Of a stretch of DNA of 64,000 nucleotides, positions 25,958 through 36,700 are shown piece after piece. A program made the position numbers and the translations under genes. The stretch comes from Schleiferilactobacillus perolens DSM 12744 (GTDB lineage Bacteria > Bacillota > Bacilli > Lactobacillales > Lactobacillaceae), in contig NZ_AZEC01000001.1 in the NCBI RefSeq assembly GCF_001435585.1, forward strand, positions 372,001 to 436,000, written 5' to 3'. A model generated the notes under the pieces. It searched no databases, was not told where the DNA came from, and worked only from the letters and a program-made list of their open reading frames with translations. Position 1 is the stretch's first letter; every line of letters begins with the position of its first letter.

Positions 25958-26857
25958 ATGAATGGACACGCCAAGCGTACCCGCAGCGTCTTCATTACTC
26001 TCGCCCTCGCACCGGCGATCATCCTGATGACCATCTTCATGCTGTATCCGGTGTTGTCGGTGTTTCAAATGTCCCTCTTCCGGTGGGGCGGCTATAGTGC
26101 GGATAAGGAGTTTATCGGTTTCGCCAACTTTGTGACGCTGTCCAAGGATATGAACTTTATCCGGTCCATGCAAAACACAATCTTGTTAATTGTATTAGTC
26201 ACGGTCGTCACGTTGGCGTTTGCGCTGGTCTTTGCAGCGATTTTGACCCGGGTGAAATTCCTCGGGGTGGGGTTGTTCCGAGTGATCTTCTATATTCCTA
26301 ACATTCTCTCCATCGTGGTGATCTCGGCAATCTTTTCCGCAATTTACGATCCGAGTCAGGGGTTGCTGAATAGTGTGCTGCGGATTTTCCATGCCAGTTC
26401 CTGGCAAGGGGTGCAATGGCTGGGTAACGAGAAGCTGGTTATTTTCTCCGTTGCCTTTGCTCTAATCTGGCAAGCCATTGGTTACTACATGGTGATGTAT
26501 ATGTCAGCCATGGCCAGTATTCCTGAAGACTTGTACGAAAGTGCATCGTTGGATGGGGCCAGTGTCTTGCGCCAGTTCTTCACGATCACGATTCCGTTGA
26601 CTTGGAACACGATTCGGACCACGTTAACCTTCTTCGTCATTTCTACCATTAACTTGAGTTTCCTGTTGGTGACTGCGATGACCGGTGGCGGACCGAATGG
26701 TTCCACGGAAGTCTTCCTCAGTTATATGTACAAACAGGCCAATACCAATAGTGCGTATGGCTATGGGATGGCCATCGGGGTGGTTGTCTTCGTCTTCTCG
26801 TTTGCCTTGTCCGCAATTTTGCAGGCCATTACCAAACGCGATGTCTATGAATTCTAA
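25958..26857 (+). CDS. Sugar ABC transporter permease, MalF-type (GH112 operon)
   Basis: This 299-residue permease has six membrane segments, the EAA-type loop ESASLDGASVLRQFFTITIP near residue 190-210 and the TAMTGGGPNGSTEV block near 243-256 of MalF-class CUT1 proteins. A GAAAGGA site precedes the ATG. It follows the intra-operon hairpin and is 12 bases upstream of the MalG-type permease. It forms one half of the putative galacto-N-biose/lacto-N-biose channel. Confidence 0.92.
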   Translation: MNGHAKRTRSVFITLALAPAIILMTIFMLYPVLSVFQMSLFRWGGYSADKEFIGFANFVTLSKDMNFIRSMQNTILLIVLVTVVTLAFALVFAAILTRVKFLGVGLFRVIFYIPNILSIVVISAIFSAIYDPSQGLLNSVLRIFHASSWQGVQWLGNEKLVIFSVAFALIWQAIGYYMVMYMSAMASIPEDLYESASLDGASVLRQFFTITIPLTWNTIRTTLTFFVISTINLSFLLVTAMTGGGPNGSTEVFLSYMYKQANTNSAYGYGMAIGVVVFVFSFALSAILQAITKRDVYEF

Positions 26858-26869
26858 GGGGTGAAAATA

Positions 26870-27748
26870 ATGACGGACACAAAATCCAAAGGCACCAAAC
26901 TATATAAGCTTTTTGTCTATTTCGTCTTGATCGCCCTCGCCATCGTCATTGTGGTGCCTATCGCCTGGGTGTTCCTGGCCAGTGTGAAGGGTAATGCAGA
27001 ATTCTATGGCAATCCGTGGTCCTGGCCCAAGAGCTTCCATTGGGAAAACTTCACGTCAGCCTGGACGACCGCCGGTATGGGCCGCTATCTGGGAAACTCC
27101 GTGTTTGTCACGGCGTTATCCCTGGTATTGCTGATTATCATTGCACTGCCGGCATCCTACGTCCTCGCGCGGTTCCGCTTTTTCGGACAAAAATTTTGGA
27201 ACGGATTCTTCATGTTAGGGCTGTTTATCAATGCCAACTACATCGTCGTGCCAATCTTCCTGATGTTGCTGGACGGTGATACCAAGCTGCAGCAGCTTAT
27301 CGGTCATCCGTTCTTCATGAATAATCTGTGGGTGTTGTCGCTGGTTTATGCCTCAACGGCCCTGCCGTTCACGATTTACCTCCTTTCTAACTATTTCCGC
27401 ACCTTACCGGCTAGTTTTGAAGAGGCTGCCTATATTGATGGGGCCGGTTATTTCACCACCTTCATGAAAGTGATGGCGCCCATGGCCCGGCCGTCGATCA
27501 TCACCGTGATTCTTTTCAACTTCCTGTCCTTCTGGAACGAATACATCATGGCGTTAACGTTGATTCCTGGTGATAACAAGACGTTGCCAGTGGGTTTGCT
27601 GAATCTATCCGCGGCGCAAAAGTCGGCCCAAAATTACGGCCAACTCTACGCTGGTTTGGTCATTGTCATGTTACCGACGCTGATCCTCTACATTATGGTG
27701 CAAAAACAACTCACCAAAGGCATGACCGTCGGTGGTGTCAAAGGTTAA
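26870..27748 (+). CDS. Sugar ABC transporter permease, MalG-type (GH112 operon)
   Basis: I choose the ATG at 26870, nine bases after AGGGGTG; a GTG at 26861 lies within that ribosome binding site. The 292-residue protein has six membrane segments and the EAA loop EEAAYIDGAGYFTTFMKVMAP near residue 184-204. It is 16 bases upstream of the GH112 gene. No ATP-binding subunit is encoded in the operon, as for the other two importers in the window. Confidence 0.92.
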   Translation: MTDTKSKGTKLYKLFVYFVLIALAIVIVVPIAWVFLASVKGNAEFYGNPWSWPKSFHWENFTSAWTTAGMGRYLGNSVFVTALSLVLLIIIALPASYVLARFRFFGQKFWNGFFMLGLFINANYIVVPIFLMLLDGDTKLQQLIGHPFFMNNLWVLSLVYASTALPFTIYLLSNYFRTLPASFEEAAYIDGAGYFTTFMKVMAPMARPSIITVILFNFLSFWNEYIMALTLIPGDNKTLPVGLLNLSAAQKSAQNYGQLYAGLVIVMLPTLILYIMVQKQLTKGMTVGGVKG

Positions 27749-27764
27749 TAGAAAGGAAAAGTGA

Positions 27765-29936
27765 ATGGTGATGGCAAAGACCACAGGGCGTTTGACGATT
27801 CCCAGTGATGAGAATTTCTTACATGAAACAGAACAACTAATTGAAAAATGGGGGGCCGATGCAATTCGAGACTCTGACGGGACCAAACTCGACACGGCCC
27901 TGAAGCAACTCTCCATTAAGCTGTACAGCACGTATTTTGTTGCCCGGGGTTACAACGATTTTGCTGAAAAACATCCCGAAACTGTGCAGGAGCTGTACTT
28001 GATGTCTGATCGGGTGACGGCGACGAGTGATCAACTCACAATTGACTTCATGGCCCATTACTTCGACCAACAAATTCAGCCCAATTATCACGACGATCCG
28101 GCCGAGTATTGGGAAGTGATTGATCGGACCACAGGAGAAGTGGTGCCCAGCCAGCAATGGCGGGTGGACACGAAGAATCATACAGTGACCATGACGCATG
28201 TCGTGCCTTATCATGAATACACGGTCAGCTTCTTGGCCAATATGATTTGGGATCCCACGGAAATGTACAATCATTTGACCAATAATTGGGGCGATCGTGC
28301 GCACCAGATCCCGTTCGATGTGCGCTTCCCGGATGCCGAGCAATTTATGCAAAAGACACTGAAAGATTGGCTCGCGGCTAACCCAGAAATCGACGTGGTG
28401 CGCTTCACGACTTTCTTCTATCACTTCACGCTGGTTTTTGATGACCAGGCACGCGAAAAGTTCGTGGACTGGTTGGGCTTTGGCGGTACAGTGTCTGTTC
28501 CAGCATTGAAGGCATTTGAAAAAGTGAAAGGCTACAAACTGCGGCCTGAAGATTTCGTTGATCAAGGCTTCTATAATTCCAGTTACCGGGTACCTTCCAA
28601 GCACTATCGGGATTACATTGATTTCGTCTCTGCCTTTGTCGCGGATCAAGCCAAGATTTTGGTGGATATGGTCCACGATGCTGGCAAGGAAGCGATGATG
28701 TTCCTCGGCGATAATTGGATCGGCACAGAACCTTACGGGCCCAACTTCGGCAAGATTGGGTTGGATGCTGTCGTGGGTTCTGTGGGCAATGCGACCACCC
28801 TGCGGCTAATCAGTGATATTCCCCACGTGAAATACACCGAAGGCCGGTTTCTGCCGTATTTCTTCCCGGATGTGTTCCATGAAGGCGGTGATCCAGTGGC
28901 CGAGGCCAAGCAGAATTGGCTGACCGCTCGGCGCGCCATCATGCGCAAGCCGGTGGACCGGATCGGCTACGGCGGCTATCTAAAATTAGCTGCGCAGTTC
29001 CCGGACTTTGTCGATTATGTGACCCATGTGGCCGATGAATTCCGGGATATCTATAGCCGTATTCACGATACCCATCCTTACGCCGGCCTCACAGTGGGCG
29101 TCCTCAATGCGTGGGGCCAGCAACGCGCGTGGCAGCCGTTCATCGTGGCCCATGGCAAGTGGTATAAGCAAGCCTATTCTTATGAAGGGGTCATGGAATC
29201 CTTGGCCGGACAGGCTGTTAACGTCCAGTTCTTGAATTTCGACGATATTAAGACCCATGGCGTACCAGAAAACATTGATGTATTGGTCAATGTCGGTGCA
29301 GCCGGCACCGCATTTTCTGGCGGCGACTACTGGAAAGATCCGGATGTATTGGCGGCGATTCGGGCATGGGTGGCGGCTGGTCACGGTTTTGTCGGGATTG
29401 GCTCACCCAGTGCGATTCCCGGCACATACGAAGGCCGGACCTTCCAGTTGGCCGATGTCTTGGGCGTCGATCAAGAAGCGGGCTTCTCTTTGTCCACGGA
29501 CAAGTATCCCGCCCGTGATGTATCGACGCATTTCATCACCGAAAACCGGGAAGATCCGCTGGATTACGGCGAAAGCACCCATGACGTCTATCCGTTCCCG
29601 GATACGACGGTAATTGATCAAGGACACCATGAGACTTATCTGACGACCCACGATTATGGCGACGGACGCGGCGTTTACCTGGCTGGGTTGCCTTATTCAC
29701 CGCAGAACTCGAACTTGCTGCTCCGAGCAATGTTCTTCGCGGCGAGCAAGGAAGATCAATTCAATCAGTGGTATGCGACGAATCCGGATACGGAAGTCGC
29801 GGCATATCCGTCGGCGGGTTACTATGCGGTCTTGAACAATACGGACCAGCCGCAGAAGACGACGGTTTACACGACGGCGGGACACCAGACGGATGTGAAC
29901 TTAGCCCCCGGTGAGATTCGATGGGAGACGATCTGA
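27765..29936 (+). CDS. lnpA: GH112 galacto-N-biose/lacto-N-biose phosphorylase
   Basis: This 723-residue protein matches family GH112 (1,3-beta-galactosyl-N-acetylhexosamine phosphorylase, EC 2.4.1.211) over its length, which is close to the bifidobacterial enzyme. The partial TIM barrel carries VVRFTTFFYHFTLVFDDQA near 210-228 and the catalytic-acid segment LGDNWIGTEPYG with Asp316, corresponding to Asp313 of the Bifidobacterium longum enzyme. The later ...WRAIM/AGLTVGVLNAWG region leads to the C-terminal beta domains. It splits Gal-beta-1,3-GalNAc or Gal-beta-1,3-GlcNAc with phosphate to galactose 1-phosphate plus the free hexosamine in the cytoplasm. The start ATG has AAAGG eight bases upstream; an ATG two codons later is possible. 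The GH101 genes nearby would generate its Gal-beta-1,3-GalNAc substrate. The rest of a bifidobacterial-type pathway (NahK, GalT, GalE) is not in the window. Confidence 0.93.
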   Translation: MVMAKTTGRLTIPSDENFLHETEQLIEKWGADAIRDSDGTKLDTALKQLSIKLYSTYFVARGYNDFAEKHPETVQELYLMSDRVTATSDQLTIDFMAHYFDQQIQPNYHDDPAEYWEVIDRTTGEVVPSQQWRVDTKNHTVTMTHVVPYHEYTVSFLANMIWDPTEMYNHLTNNWGDRAHQIPFDVRFPDAEQFMQKTLKDWLAANPEIDVVRFTTFFYHFTLVFDDQAREKFVDWLGFGGTVSVPALKAFEKVKGYKLRPEDFVDQGFYNSSYRVPSKHYRDYIDFVSAFVADQAKILVDMVHDAGKEAMMFLGDNWIGTEPYGPNFGKIGLDAVVGSVGNATTLRLISDIPHVKYTEGRFLPYFFPDVFHEGGDPVAEAKQNWLTARRAIMRKPVDRIGYGGYLKLAAQFPDFVDYVTHVADEFRDIYSRIHDTHPYAGLTVGVLNAWGQQRAWQPFIVAHGKWYKQAYSYEGVMESLAGQAVNVQFLNFDDIKTHGVPENIDVLVNVGAAGTAFSGGDYWKDPDVLAAIRAWVAAGHGFVGIGSPSAIPGTYEGRTFQLADVLGVDQEAGFSLSTDKYPARDVSTHFITENREDPLDYGESTHDVYPFPDTTVIDQGHHETYLTTHDYGDGRGVYLAGLPYSPQNSNLLLRAMFFAASKEDQFNQWYATNPDTEVAAYPSAGYYAVLNNTDQPQKTTVYTTAGHQTDVNLAPGEIRWETI

Positions 29937-29937
29937 G

Positions 29938-30105
29938 ATGAATAGTAAGATTAAAATCATTGTCAGCAGTGTGCTCTTTGTTCTCTTCCTGGTACTGGTT
30001 GTCGTGGGCCAGCGGCATATTGGTTATGCCGGGTTGGGGACGATGATGGTTGGTTTGGCTGGATTGTTGGGACTGTTGTGGATGTATAATAAGCAATATC
30101 AATAA
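29938..30105 (+). CDS. 55-residue membrane protein after lnpA
   Basis: ATG at 29938 follows the lnpA stop by one base and has GGGAGA about nine bases upstream, inside the end of lnpA. The protein has two membrane segments (about 5-24 and 29-48, rich in Val/Leu/Gly) and a KQYQ tail. I do not recognise the family with certainty. Tight coupling to lnpA and position before the terminator say it belongs to the importer/phosphorylase operon, perhaps as a small transporter-associated peptide. Confidence 0.7.
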   Translation: MNSKIKIIVSSVLFVLFLVLVVVGQRHIGYAGLGTMMVGLAGLLGLLWMYNKQYQ

Positions 30106-30116
30106 CTATTTATATA

Positions 30117-30158
30117 AACACTCGATATTTTCGCTCCTAAAAATACCGGGTGTTTTTT
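30117..30158 (+). terminator. Rho-independent terminator of the GH112 operon
   Basis: AACACTCGATATTTT (30117-30131) pairs imperfectly with AAAAATACCGGGTGTT (30139-30154), followed by a run of T. Confidence 0.8.
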
Positions 30159-30207
30159 TGCGGCAAATATCCAATATTTTGATACTTTTTGCCAATTTTC
30201 CTAAAAG

Positions 30208-30257
30208 AAAAGCGTTTACAACTGGTATATGATATCAGTGTAAGACCGTATATACGG
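30208..30257 (+). promoter_or_regulatory. cre, -10 box and HutC/NagR-type operator of the beta-helix gene
   Basis: AAAAGCGTTTACAA (30208-30221) is cre-like, TATGAT (30228-30233) is a -10 box, and the perfect palindrome CCGTATATACGG (30246-30257) lies in the early leader. It contains GT-A-TA-T-AC, the HutC-subfamily GntR pattern, like the sites at 33593 and 45999. Confidence 0.6.
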
Positions 30258-30340
30258 AGCACAGTGATTGAGGGTGATGCTGATAAAAGCAGCAATATTG
30301 CATTGTCGGTACAAATCAATTAGCAAAGAGGGGAAGAAAC

Positions 30341-33300
30341 ATGCGAATCAAGTCAAAGTGGTTGAAAGGCTTCACCGGCGCCCTACTTGGGGGAGCTGCA
30401 GTGTGTTTGGCGTTGGGATTCATTCAGCCGCAAAATGTTCACGCAGATAATACGAATTATTATGTGGACTCTGTATCTGGCAAAGATACCAATAGTGGTA
30501 CCAGTCCAGACCAAGCCTGGCAAACTTTAACGAAGACGAGCGAGCAAACTTTTGGACCGGGGGACAAGGTACTCTTGAAGGTTGGGTCCGTGTTTGATGA
30601 CCAAGCACTGAGTTTGAAGGGATCAGGATCGAAAGAAGCCCCAATTCAATTGGACGCTTATTTTTCAGCGACCAACATCGGGACCACTGCCCTTCAACAA
30701 GAAAATAAACCCAAAATTAATACTAATGGTAAAGCCACGTCTGGTGTTGCGTTAGTCAATCAGTCTCATTGGCGAATTAACAATCTGGAAGTGACGAATA
30801 CAGGACTTGATCAGACGGCTGACAAAGACAATGGCACAAAACGAGCCGGTATTAGTGTCATGGGTCAGAATATTGATACCGTTGAAGATGTTCATGTCGA
30901 CTCAGCCTACGTACATGACGTAAACGGGGATAAGTTCATTAAGGATGTTGATAATGGCGGCATCATTTTCTGGATTAACGATGATGATGATCACTCCACC
31001 CGATTTATCGATGCATCAATCACGAATTCCCATGTGCCAATGTATACCGGACTGGCATCAGCATTGGTGCCAGTACACATGATGGTCTTTTCTATGACAT
31101 GGGTGGTAAAGTGTCACAAGAATTAATGGATAAGTATTACCATCGTGATGTTGTCATCAGCCACAACTTGGTTGAAAATGTCGGCGGTGATGGTATTGTA
31201 CCAATGTTTTCTTATAAACCGTTGATTGAATACAATGTTTCTCGCGGTGCATGTCAGACTGGTAAAGAATATGGTGAGGCCGCGGGATGGTACTCAGCAG
31301 CAATCTGGCCGTGGCGTTGCTATGGTGCACTATTCCAATATAACGAGGCATCAGATACTGTCGCTGAATTGAACGGTGACGGGATGGCGTTCGACTGTGA
31401 TTATGGCGAAAATACTGTTTACCAGTACAACTATAGCCATGACAATGGTGGTGGATTTGTTCTGTTCGTTAAGAGCGAAGGCTTAGGCTCCGTGTTCCGC
31501 TACAACGTCTCTGTCAATGATCGGCGAGAAATCATTTTGGCCTCTAACACATTGCCAGCTCATTTTTACAATAACACTGTAATTAATGACCAACCCATTC
31601 AGATCATTAATCGGGTAAACTCCTCTGATATCACTCTAACTAACAATGTATTTGCTTATACTAACCCTGTTGATCCGATGAAAGTTTTTTCAACTCTAAA
31701 TGACGATCAGAAATACAACAATAACTTGTATATCGGATTAGCCGGCGTCGATGAAGCGACAATGAAGGGCCTTGATTCTGGCGCTAAGGTAGACACTATG
31801 GACAATGCGTTTGTTAATCCAGGTTTCGAGGGTGACGGTTTTGAGGGCCTGAAGGGCTATCAACTGAAGTCCAGTTCTCAAGGTGTCAACGCTGGCCAGT
31901 TGATTAAATATGTGACAGGAGAAAACGGCCCTGCTGATCCAGTCAGCGGTAATTATTTCTCCCCAACATTGACTGCGACCGACTTTTTTGGTAATCCAGT
32001 ATCTACGACAGAAAACCCAGATATGGGCGCCATTAATGCAGCATTGGCCCAGACCATGCAACCAGTTGTTAATGTTAAGGATGATACAGATCCAAACAGA
32101 TCAGTCATTACAGTCAATACCGCGAGTGGTGCGAAAGTGACCCTTTGGAGCGGAAAGGTTGATCAAGAAGTGACTGCTGATGACGATGGTGTGGCGACTT
32201 TCTTCGTAGATAAACAAGCCGAAAAGCAAGGCTTCAATATTTACGCGACTGCACCTGGCAAATCGGTATCAGAAGGAGTGACTGTCTTTGTTCCGGCGAA
32301 ACCGACGTCTCCTACAACTGATAAGCCAGGCGTTTCGGTCAAGGACGATACCAATAAAGACAAATCAGTTATCACTGTAACAACTGAAAAGGGTGCAACA
32401 GTCACTTTGAAAGATGGTGACAATGTTGTGAAGACAGCCACTGCTGATGAAAACGGTGTGGCAACATTTACGATTGATAAACAGGCACAAAGTCACGATT
32501 ACACTGTTACCGCTAAAGCTGGTGACAAAGAAATTTCAGATGCTGTTAAGGTTACCGTACCCGCAAAGGCGACTACTCCGCCTGTGACACCGCCAGTCAC
32601 CTATCCATCACCGGAATTAACCTTTGATGATGGCTTCGTGAAGGACGCGACAGTTACTCAGGGTAAATCGTTTGATCCCAATGCAGGCATTCATGCTTGG
32701 CAGGATGGCAACCATCAAACAGCGATTCCGGCTGGTGATTGGAAAGTTGACGGTAAAGTGGATACGAGCAAGACAGGCACCTATACGTTGACTTACACGA
32801 TTACTAATGCCTTTGGCAAGACCACAACATTAACTCGTACGATTAAGGTTGTCGCTGATGATTCAGTGAAGTACACAGACATCAACGATGTTGTGTTTGT
32901 TCAAACCACCAAGGCCAGCCAATATAGTTATGATGACAAGACCGGTCAATTTACCAGCAATGGTCAACTAAAAGGCCTGACAGTAGCCACTGCTTGGAAG
33001 ACTGCGCGTAAAGCCGTGACAGCTGATGGCACAGTGTACTATCAAGTGGGCGCCAATGGTTGGCTGCGTGCTGATGACGTGACATTCTCTCAATTAGCGA
33101 AAGCCAATGGCATTGTGGACGTCATTAATCCCAAGGGTGCAAAAGCGACTGATGATCCCATGGCTTCCGCGAAGACAATTCAGACATTGCCGGTAAATAC
33201 TGGTTGGAAATACTCAGCCGTGGCAACAAATGCGGACGGTACGCGGGCTTATCTGGTGGCAGATCGGCAATGGGTTCAGGCAAAAGATGTCGTTGAACGT

Positions 33301-33501
33301 ACTTCTGCCAAAGCTAAGTTTGTAATCGGCAAGACAACTGCACCTACTTTCACCAGTGACGGTAATGTGGTGAAGAATCGGACATTGAAACCCGGCACTG
33401 CTTGGAAGGTAACCGGCATTAAGTATACTAACGGTCACGTTTACTATCGAGTAGCGACTGACCTGTATGTGCGTGCTGACTACGGCAACTTTACTGCATA
33501 G
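30341..33501 (+). pseudogene. Frameshifted secreted right-handed beta-helix protein with SLAP module (possible lacto-N-biosidase-like)
   Basis: The gene reads in one frame from 30341 to about 31034 and in the next from about 31036 to 33501; inserting one base near 31034-31036 restores a protein of about 1053 residues. There is a signal peptide (1-36), a beta-helix start (YYVDSVSGKDTNSGTSPDQAW) and an Asn/Asp-rich right-handed beta-helix to about 560. Two Ig-like repeats (nt about 32065-32570), one more Ig-like domain (nt 32590-32860) and a SLAP-like module (nt 32870-33501) follow. The segment NGDGMAFDCD has two Asp seven apart, followed by YNYSHDNGGGF. Family GH136 lacto-N-biosidases are beta-helix enzymes with two catalytic Asp seven residues apart, and such an enzyme would feed the GH112 pathway, but a lyase or other beta-helix glycosidase is possible. 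The frameshift may be real or a sequencing error; it is not in a homopolymer. Confidence 0.75.
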
Positions 33502-33535
33502 CCAAACTCGACTAATTTGAACCGGTCGTAAAGAG

Positions 33536-33577
33536 TCCCACCATTCTTCTTCCTCCTAAGAAATGGTGGGATTTTTT
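33536..33577 (+). terminator. Rho-independent terminator of the beta-helix gene
   Basis: TCCCACCATT (33536-33545) pairs with AATGGTGGGA (33562-33571), followed by a T run. Confidence 0.88.
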
Positions 33578-33590
33578 AATGCAATTAAAA

Positions 33591-33604
33591 GCGGTATATA
33601 CCAA
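33591..33604. promoter_or_regulatory. HutC/NagR-type operator upstream of GH101
   Basis: GCGGTATATACCAA holds the palindrome GGTATATACC. Its exact reverse complement occurs at 45997-46010 upstream of the second GH101 gene, at nearly the same distance from the -10 box (78 versus 83 bases). Confidence 0.7.
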
Positions 33605-33657
33605 TAAGCATCAATCTAAATATGCAATAAAACAACAATTGCTGCCAATTATTCTAA

Positions 33658-33685
33658 TTGATAAGCGCTTACATTACAGTATCAT
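33658..33685 (+). promoter_or_regulatory. Promoter with overlapping cre, first GH101 gene
   Basis: TTGATA (33658-33663), a 16-base spacer and TATCAT (33680-33685). The cre-like GATAAGCGCTTACAT (33660-33674) covers the -35 box and spacer, so CcpA should repress on preferred sugars. Confidence 0.7.
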
Positions 33686-33735
33686 GGGGATTGTAGGGAC
33701 AGGTTGGTAGGATTACCAAATGAAGGAGAATTATG

Positions 33736-36700
33736 ATGAAGAGAAGAAATTACAATCGGTTGTATATCTCTCTCGCAGCCATTGTTTTGCTGCCAATGGC
33801 AGGAGCTGTCGTATACGACCAGCATGATGCAGTCCGGGCAGCAGATACAGTGACGGCACAGGCCGAAGAGGTAGCTTATCAGAGTGATTTGAGTAAGATA
33901 GCAAATTGGCAAAGCGTCAATGTCAAAGGTGGATTCACTGCAAAGTATGTGGATAACGCTTTGAATCTGCAACGCTCGGGCACTGCGAACAGTGTTGTGA
34001 TCATGGACATTGCTAGCCCATCGTTGGCTGATGGTGAGGCCCAGTACACATTTACGTATAGTGCGGCCGATGCGAATACTGGTCGAGTGGGTATTTCGTT
34101 CCGTAATACTGATTCCGGTCAGTGGGCCTTCGTGGGATACAACACCAGCGGCAACTGGGTGGTTGAAGCGGATAAAAACTATTCTGGCAGCGGCAGCGCA
34201 TGGCAGGATCTCAATATCGGTAAAGCGTTAGAAGCAGGGAAGTTATATACGATGAAGATCCAATATGTCGGCAAGCATTTAACGGTGTGGCTGAATGGCG
34301 ATCAAATCATTGATGGTGACTATGCACTGTTGCCAACTTCTGCGGGCCGTGTGGGGACTCGGTTATGGTATGATTCTAAGACTTTGTCGATCAGCAATTT
34401 TGCGGCCAATAGTATTGGCGCAAAACCTGCCGATCCAACTAAAATTGTTCAGGTGACACCGGTCAATTTACAAACGAAAATTAACGAAGCGCCCGTCATG
34501 CCGGAGACTGTTCAGGGGTTACAGGTTGACGGTAAGAGGGTTGATGTCCCGGTGACATGGGATGAAATTGATCCGGATTCGTATGCCAAGGCGGGAAGCT
34601 TTACTGTTTCTGGTAAAGCAGCTGATCTTCCAGTGACGGCAACAGTATTGGTAACTACCCCAATTCCCACTTTTGAGGGACCAACAATTGAATCATCGAC
34701 TTTGAAAGTCACTTTGTCGGATAAGTATCCTGAAGCTCGGCAATACCAGCTTAAAGATACAGGAAAGACTTTCGGTGGGACACAAGACGAACTCACGACG
34801 GTGAAGATTGACGGAACGGATTATACGCCCGCAATCACTTACGAGAAGAAGTCGGACACTGAAGGAGTTTACCATGTGAATGTGGCCGACAAGGTGAGTT
34901 TTGATGTGTTAGCCACTGTCAAGGATAAGACGTTTAAGTTTAAAGTGGATAATATTAAAGAGGTTGGTTCATTTAAGCTGCACACACTCGAATTCCCAGG
35001 CCAGAACATGATTTCGGTCTATTCCAGTGAAGATGGCACGGAATTTGCTGGTACGCGCATGTATACTGCGACGAGCGCCTCACAAAACGGTGCGACTGGG
35101 GATACTTTCCGTAAGTTGGGTGTACAAAAGGATGGCATCACTGAGCATTACATGTATGGATTCTTGAATAATCAGGATACTGCCGCTGCAATTTGGACGA
35201 ACGCGGCCCAGGACGGTGCCAGTAAGAGCGAGAATAACCGGATCACTTATACGACCAAGAAAACGGATAGTGGTATCAATACTGGATTAAGTACAGGCGC
35301 GTTTGCTTTGCGGGCAGCTGAAGATAACACAACCGCGTTGAGCGATACCATGATTCCTGCACCAGAAGTGGCTGTATCTTTCGGTAAAGATGAAAACAAC
35401 GATAAAAAAGTGGACTGGCAAGATGCTGCGATTGCATTCCGCCAAGTGATGAATGAGCCGAAAGGTTGGCAAGATACCAAGCGTGTGGTTGCCCAACGGA
35501 TTCCGATGAACTTTGCGTCGCAGGCGACTAATCCATTCTTGGATACGCTAGATGAAACCAAACGGGTTTATAACATTACCGATGGCTTGGGCCAAACTGT
35601 CCTGCTTAAGGGATATCAAAACGAAGGCCACGACTCTGCTCACCCAGATTACGGCGCAATCGGCCAACGTCAGGGTGGCACCGCCGATATGAACACGCTG
35701 ATCAATGAAGGCCATAATTATAATGCCAGTTTCGGGGTGCATATTAACGACACGGAAACCTATCCTGAAGCTAAGTCCTTCAGCGAACAATTGGCTGATC
35801 CCACTAAACCACGCTGGGATTGGTTAGATCCTTCTTACGCGATTCGGCAACGAAACGATGCTATTAGTGGTAATCGTTACAATCGGTTCCAGGAATTGAA
35901 AGCCGAAACACCGAATCTTGACTATATTTACGTGGATGTTTGGGGAAACCAGGGTGAAGCAGGTTGGGAATCTCGGCGGTTAGCTGCGGAAATCAACAAC
36001 TTGGACTGGGTCGTGCATAATGAATTCCCAAGCTCACTTGAATATGACTCGTTGTGGAATCACTGGTCCGCTGAAAAAGCATATGGCGGCAGCAGCACCA
36101 AGGGATTCAACAGTAACATCGTTCGTTTCATTCGGAACAATGAGAAGGACACCTGGGTGATTTCCGACAACTCCCTGCTCGGCGGAGCTGAATTCGAAGC
36201 GTATGAAGGCTGGGTCGGCAAGACTGATTTTGCCAGCTTCGTTGAAAAGACCTACCAAACAGATCTACCCACTAAATTCTTACAGCATTTCGAAATCACC
36301 AATTGGAATGCCAAATGGGATGATGCCAAGAAGGACTATATTGGCAATATCAAACTGGATCATGATGTGACGGTGGATAACAGTAGCGGCACGAAGACCA
36401 TTGATGTGAATGGGACCACTGTTTTACAAGATACATTGAGTTATGGATCAAGCATTGGTCACAGCGTCAGTTATCTGTTGCCGTGGGATTCTTCAGATAA
36501 GGTTGGCAACGGTGTTAAGCAAGGGACTGCCGATACTGATGGCCTGAATTATGACAAGCTTTACTATTGGAGTGATGACGGTAAATCGCAGACTTGGCAA
36601 TTGCTAGACAAATTTAAGGGCGCTTCAGCATTGCATGTTTACCAGTTAACTGACCAAGGTCGGGTAGATAAAGGTACTGTTCCCGTTTCTGGCGGCAAAG

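Noticed and set aside
30341-33501. Programmed frameshift in the beta-helix gene
   Set aside because: No slippery heptamer or downstream structure is visible at 31034-31036; mutation or sequence error is simpler.
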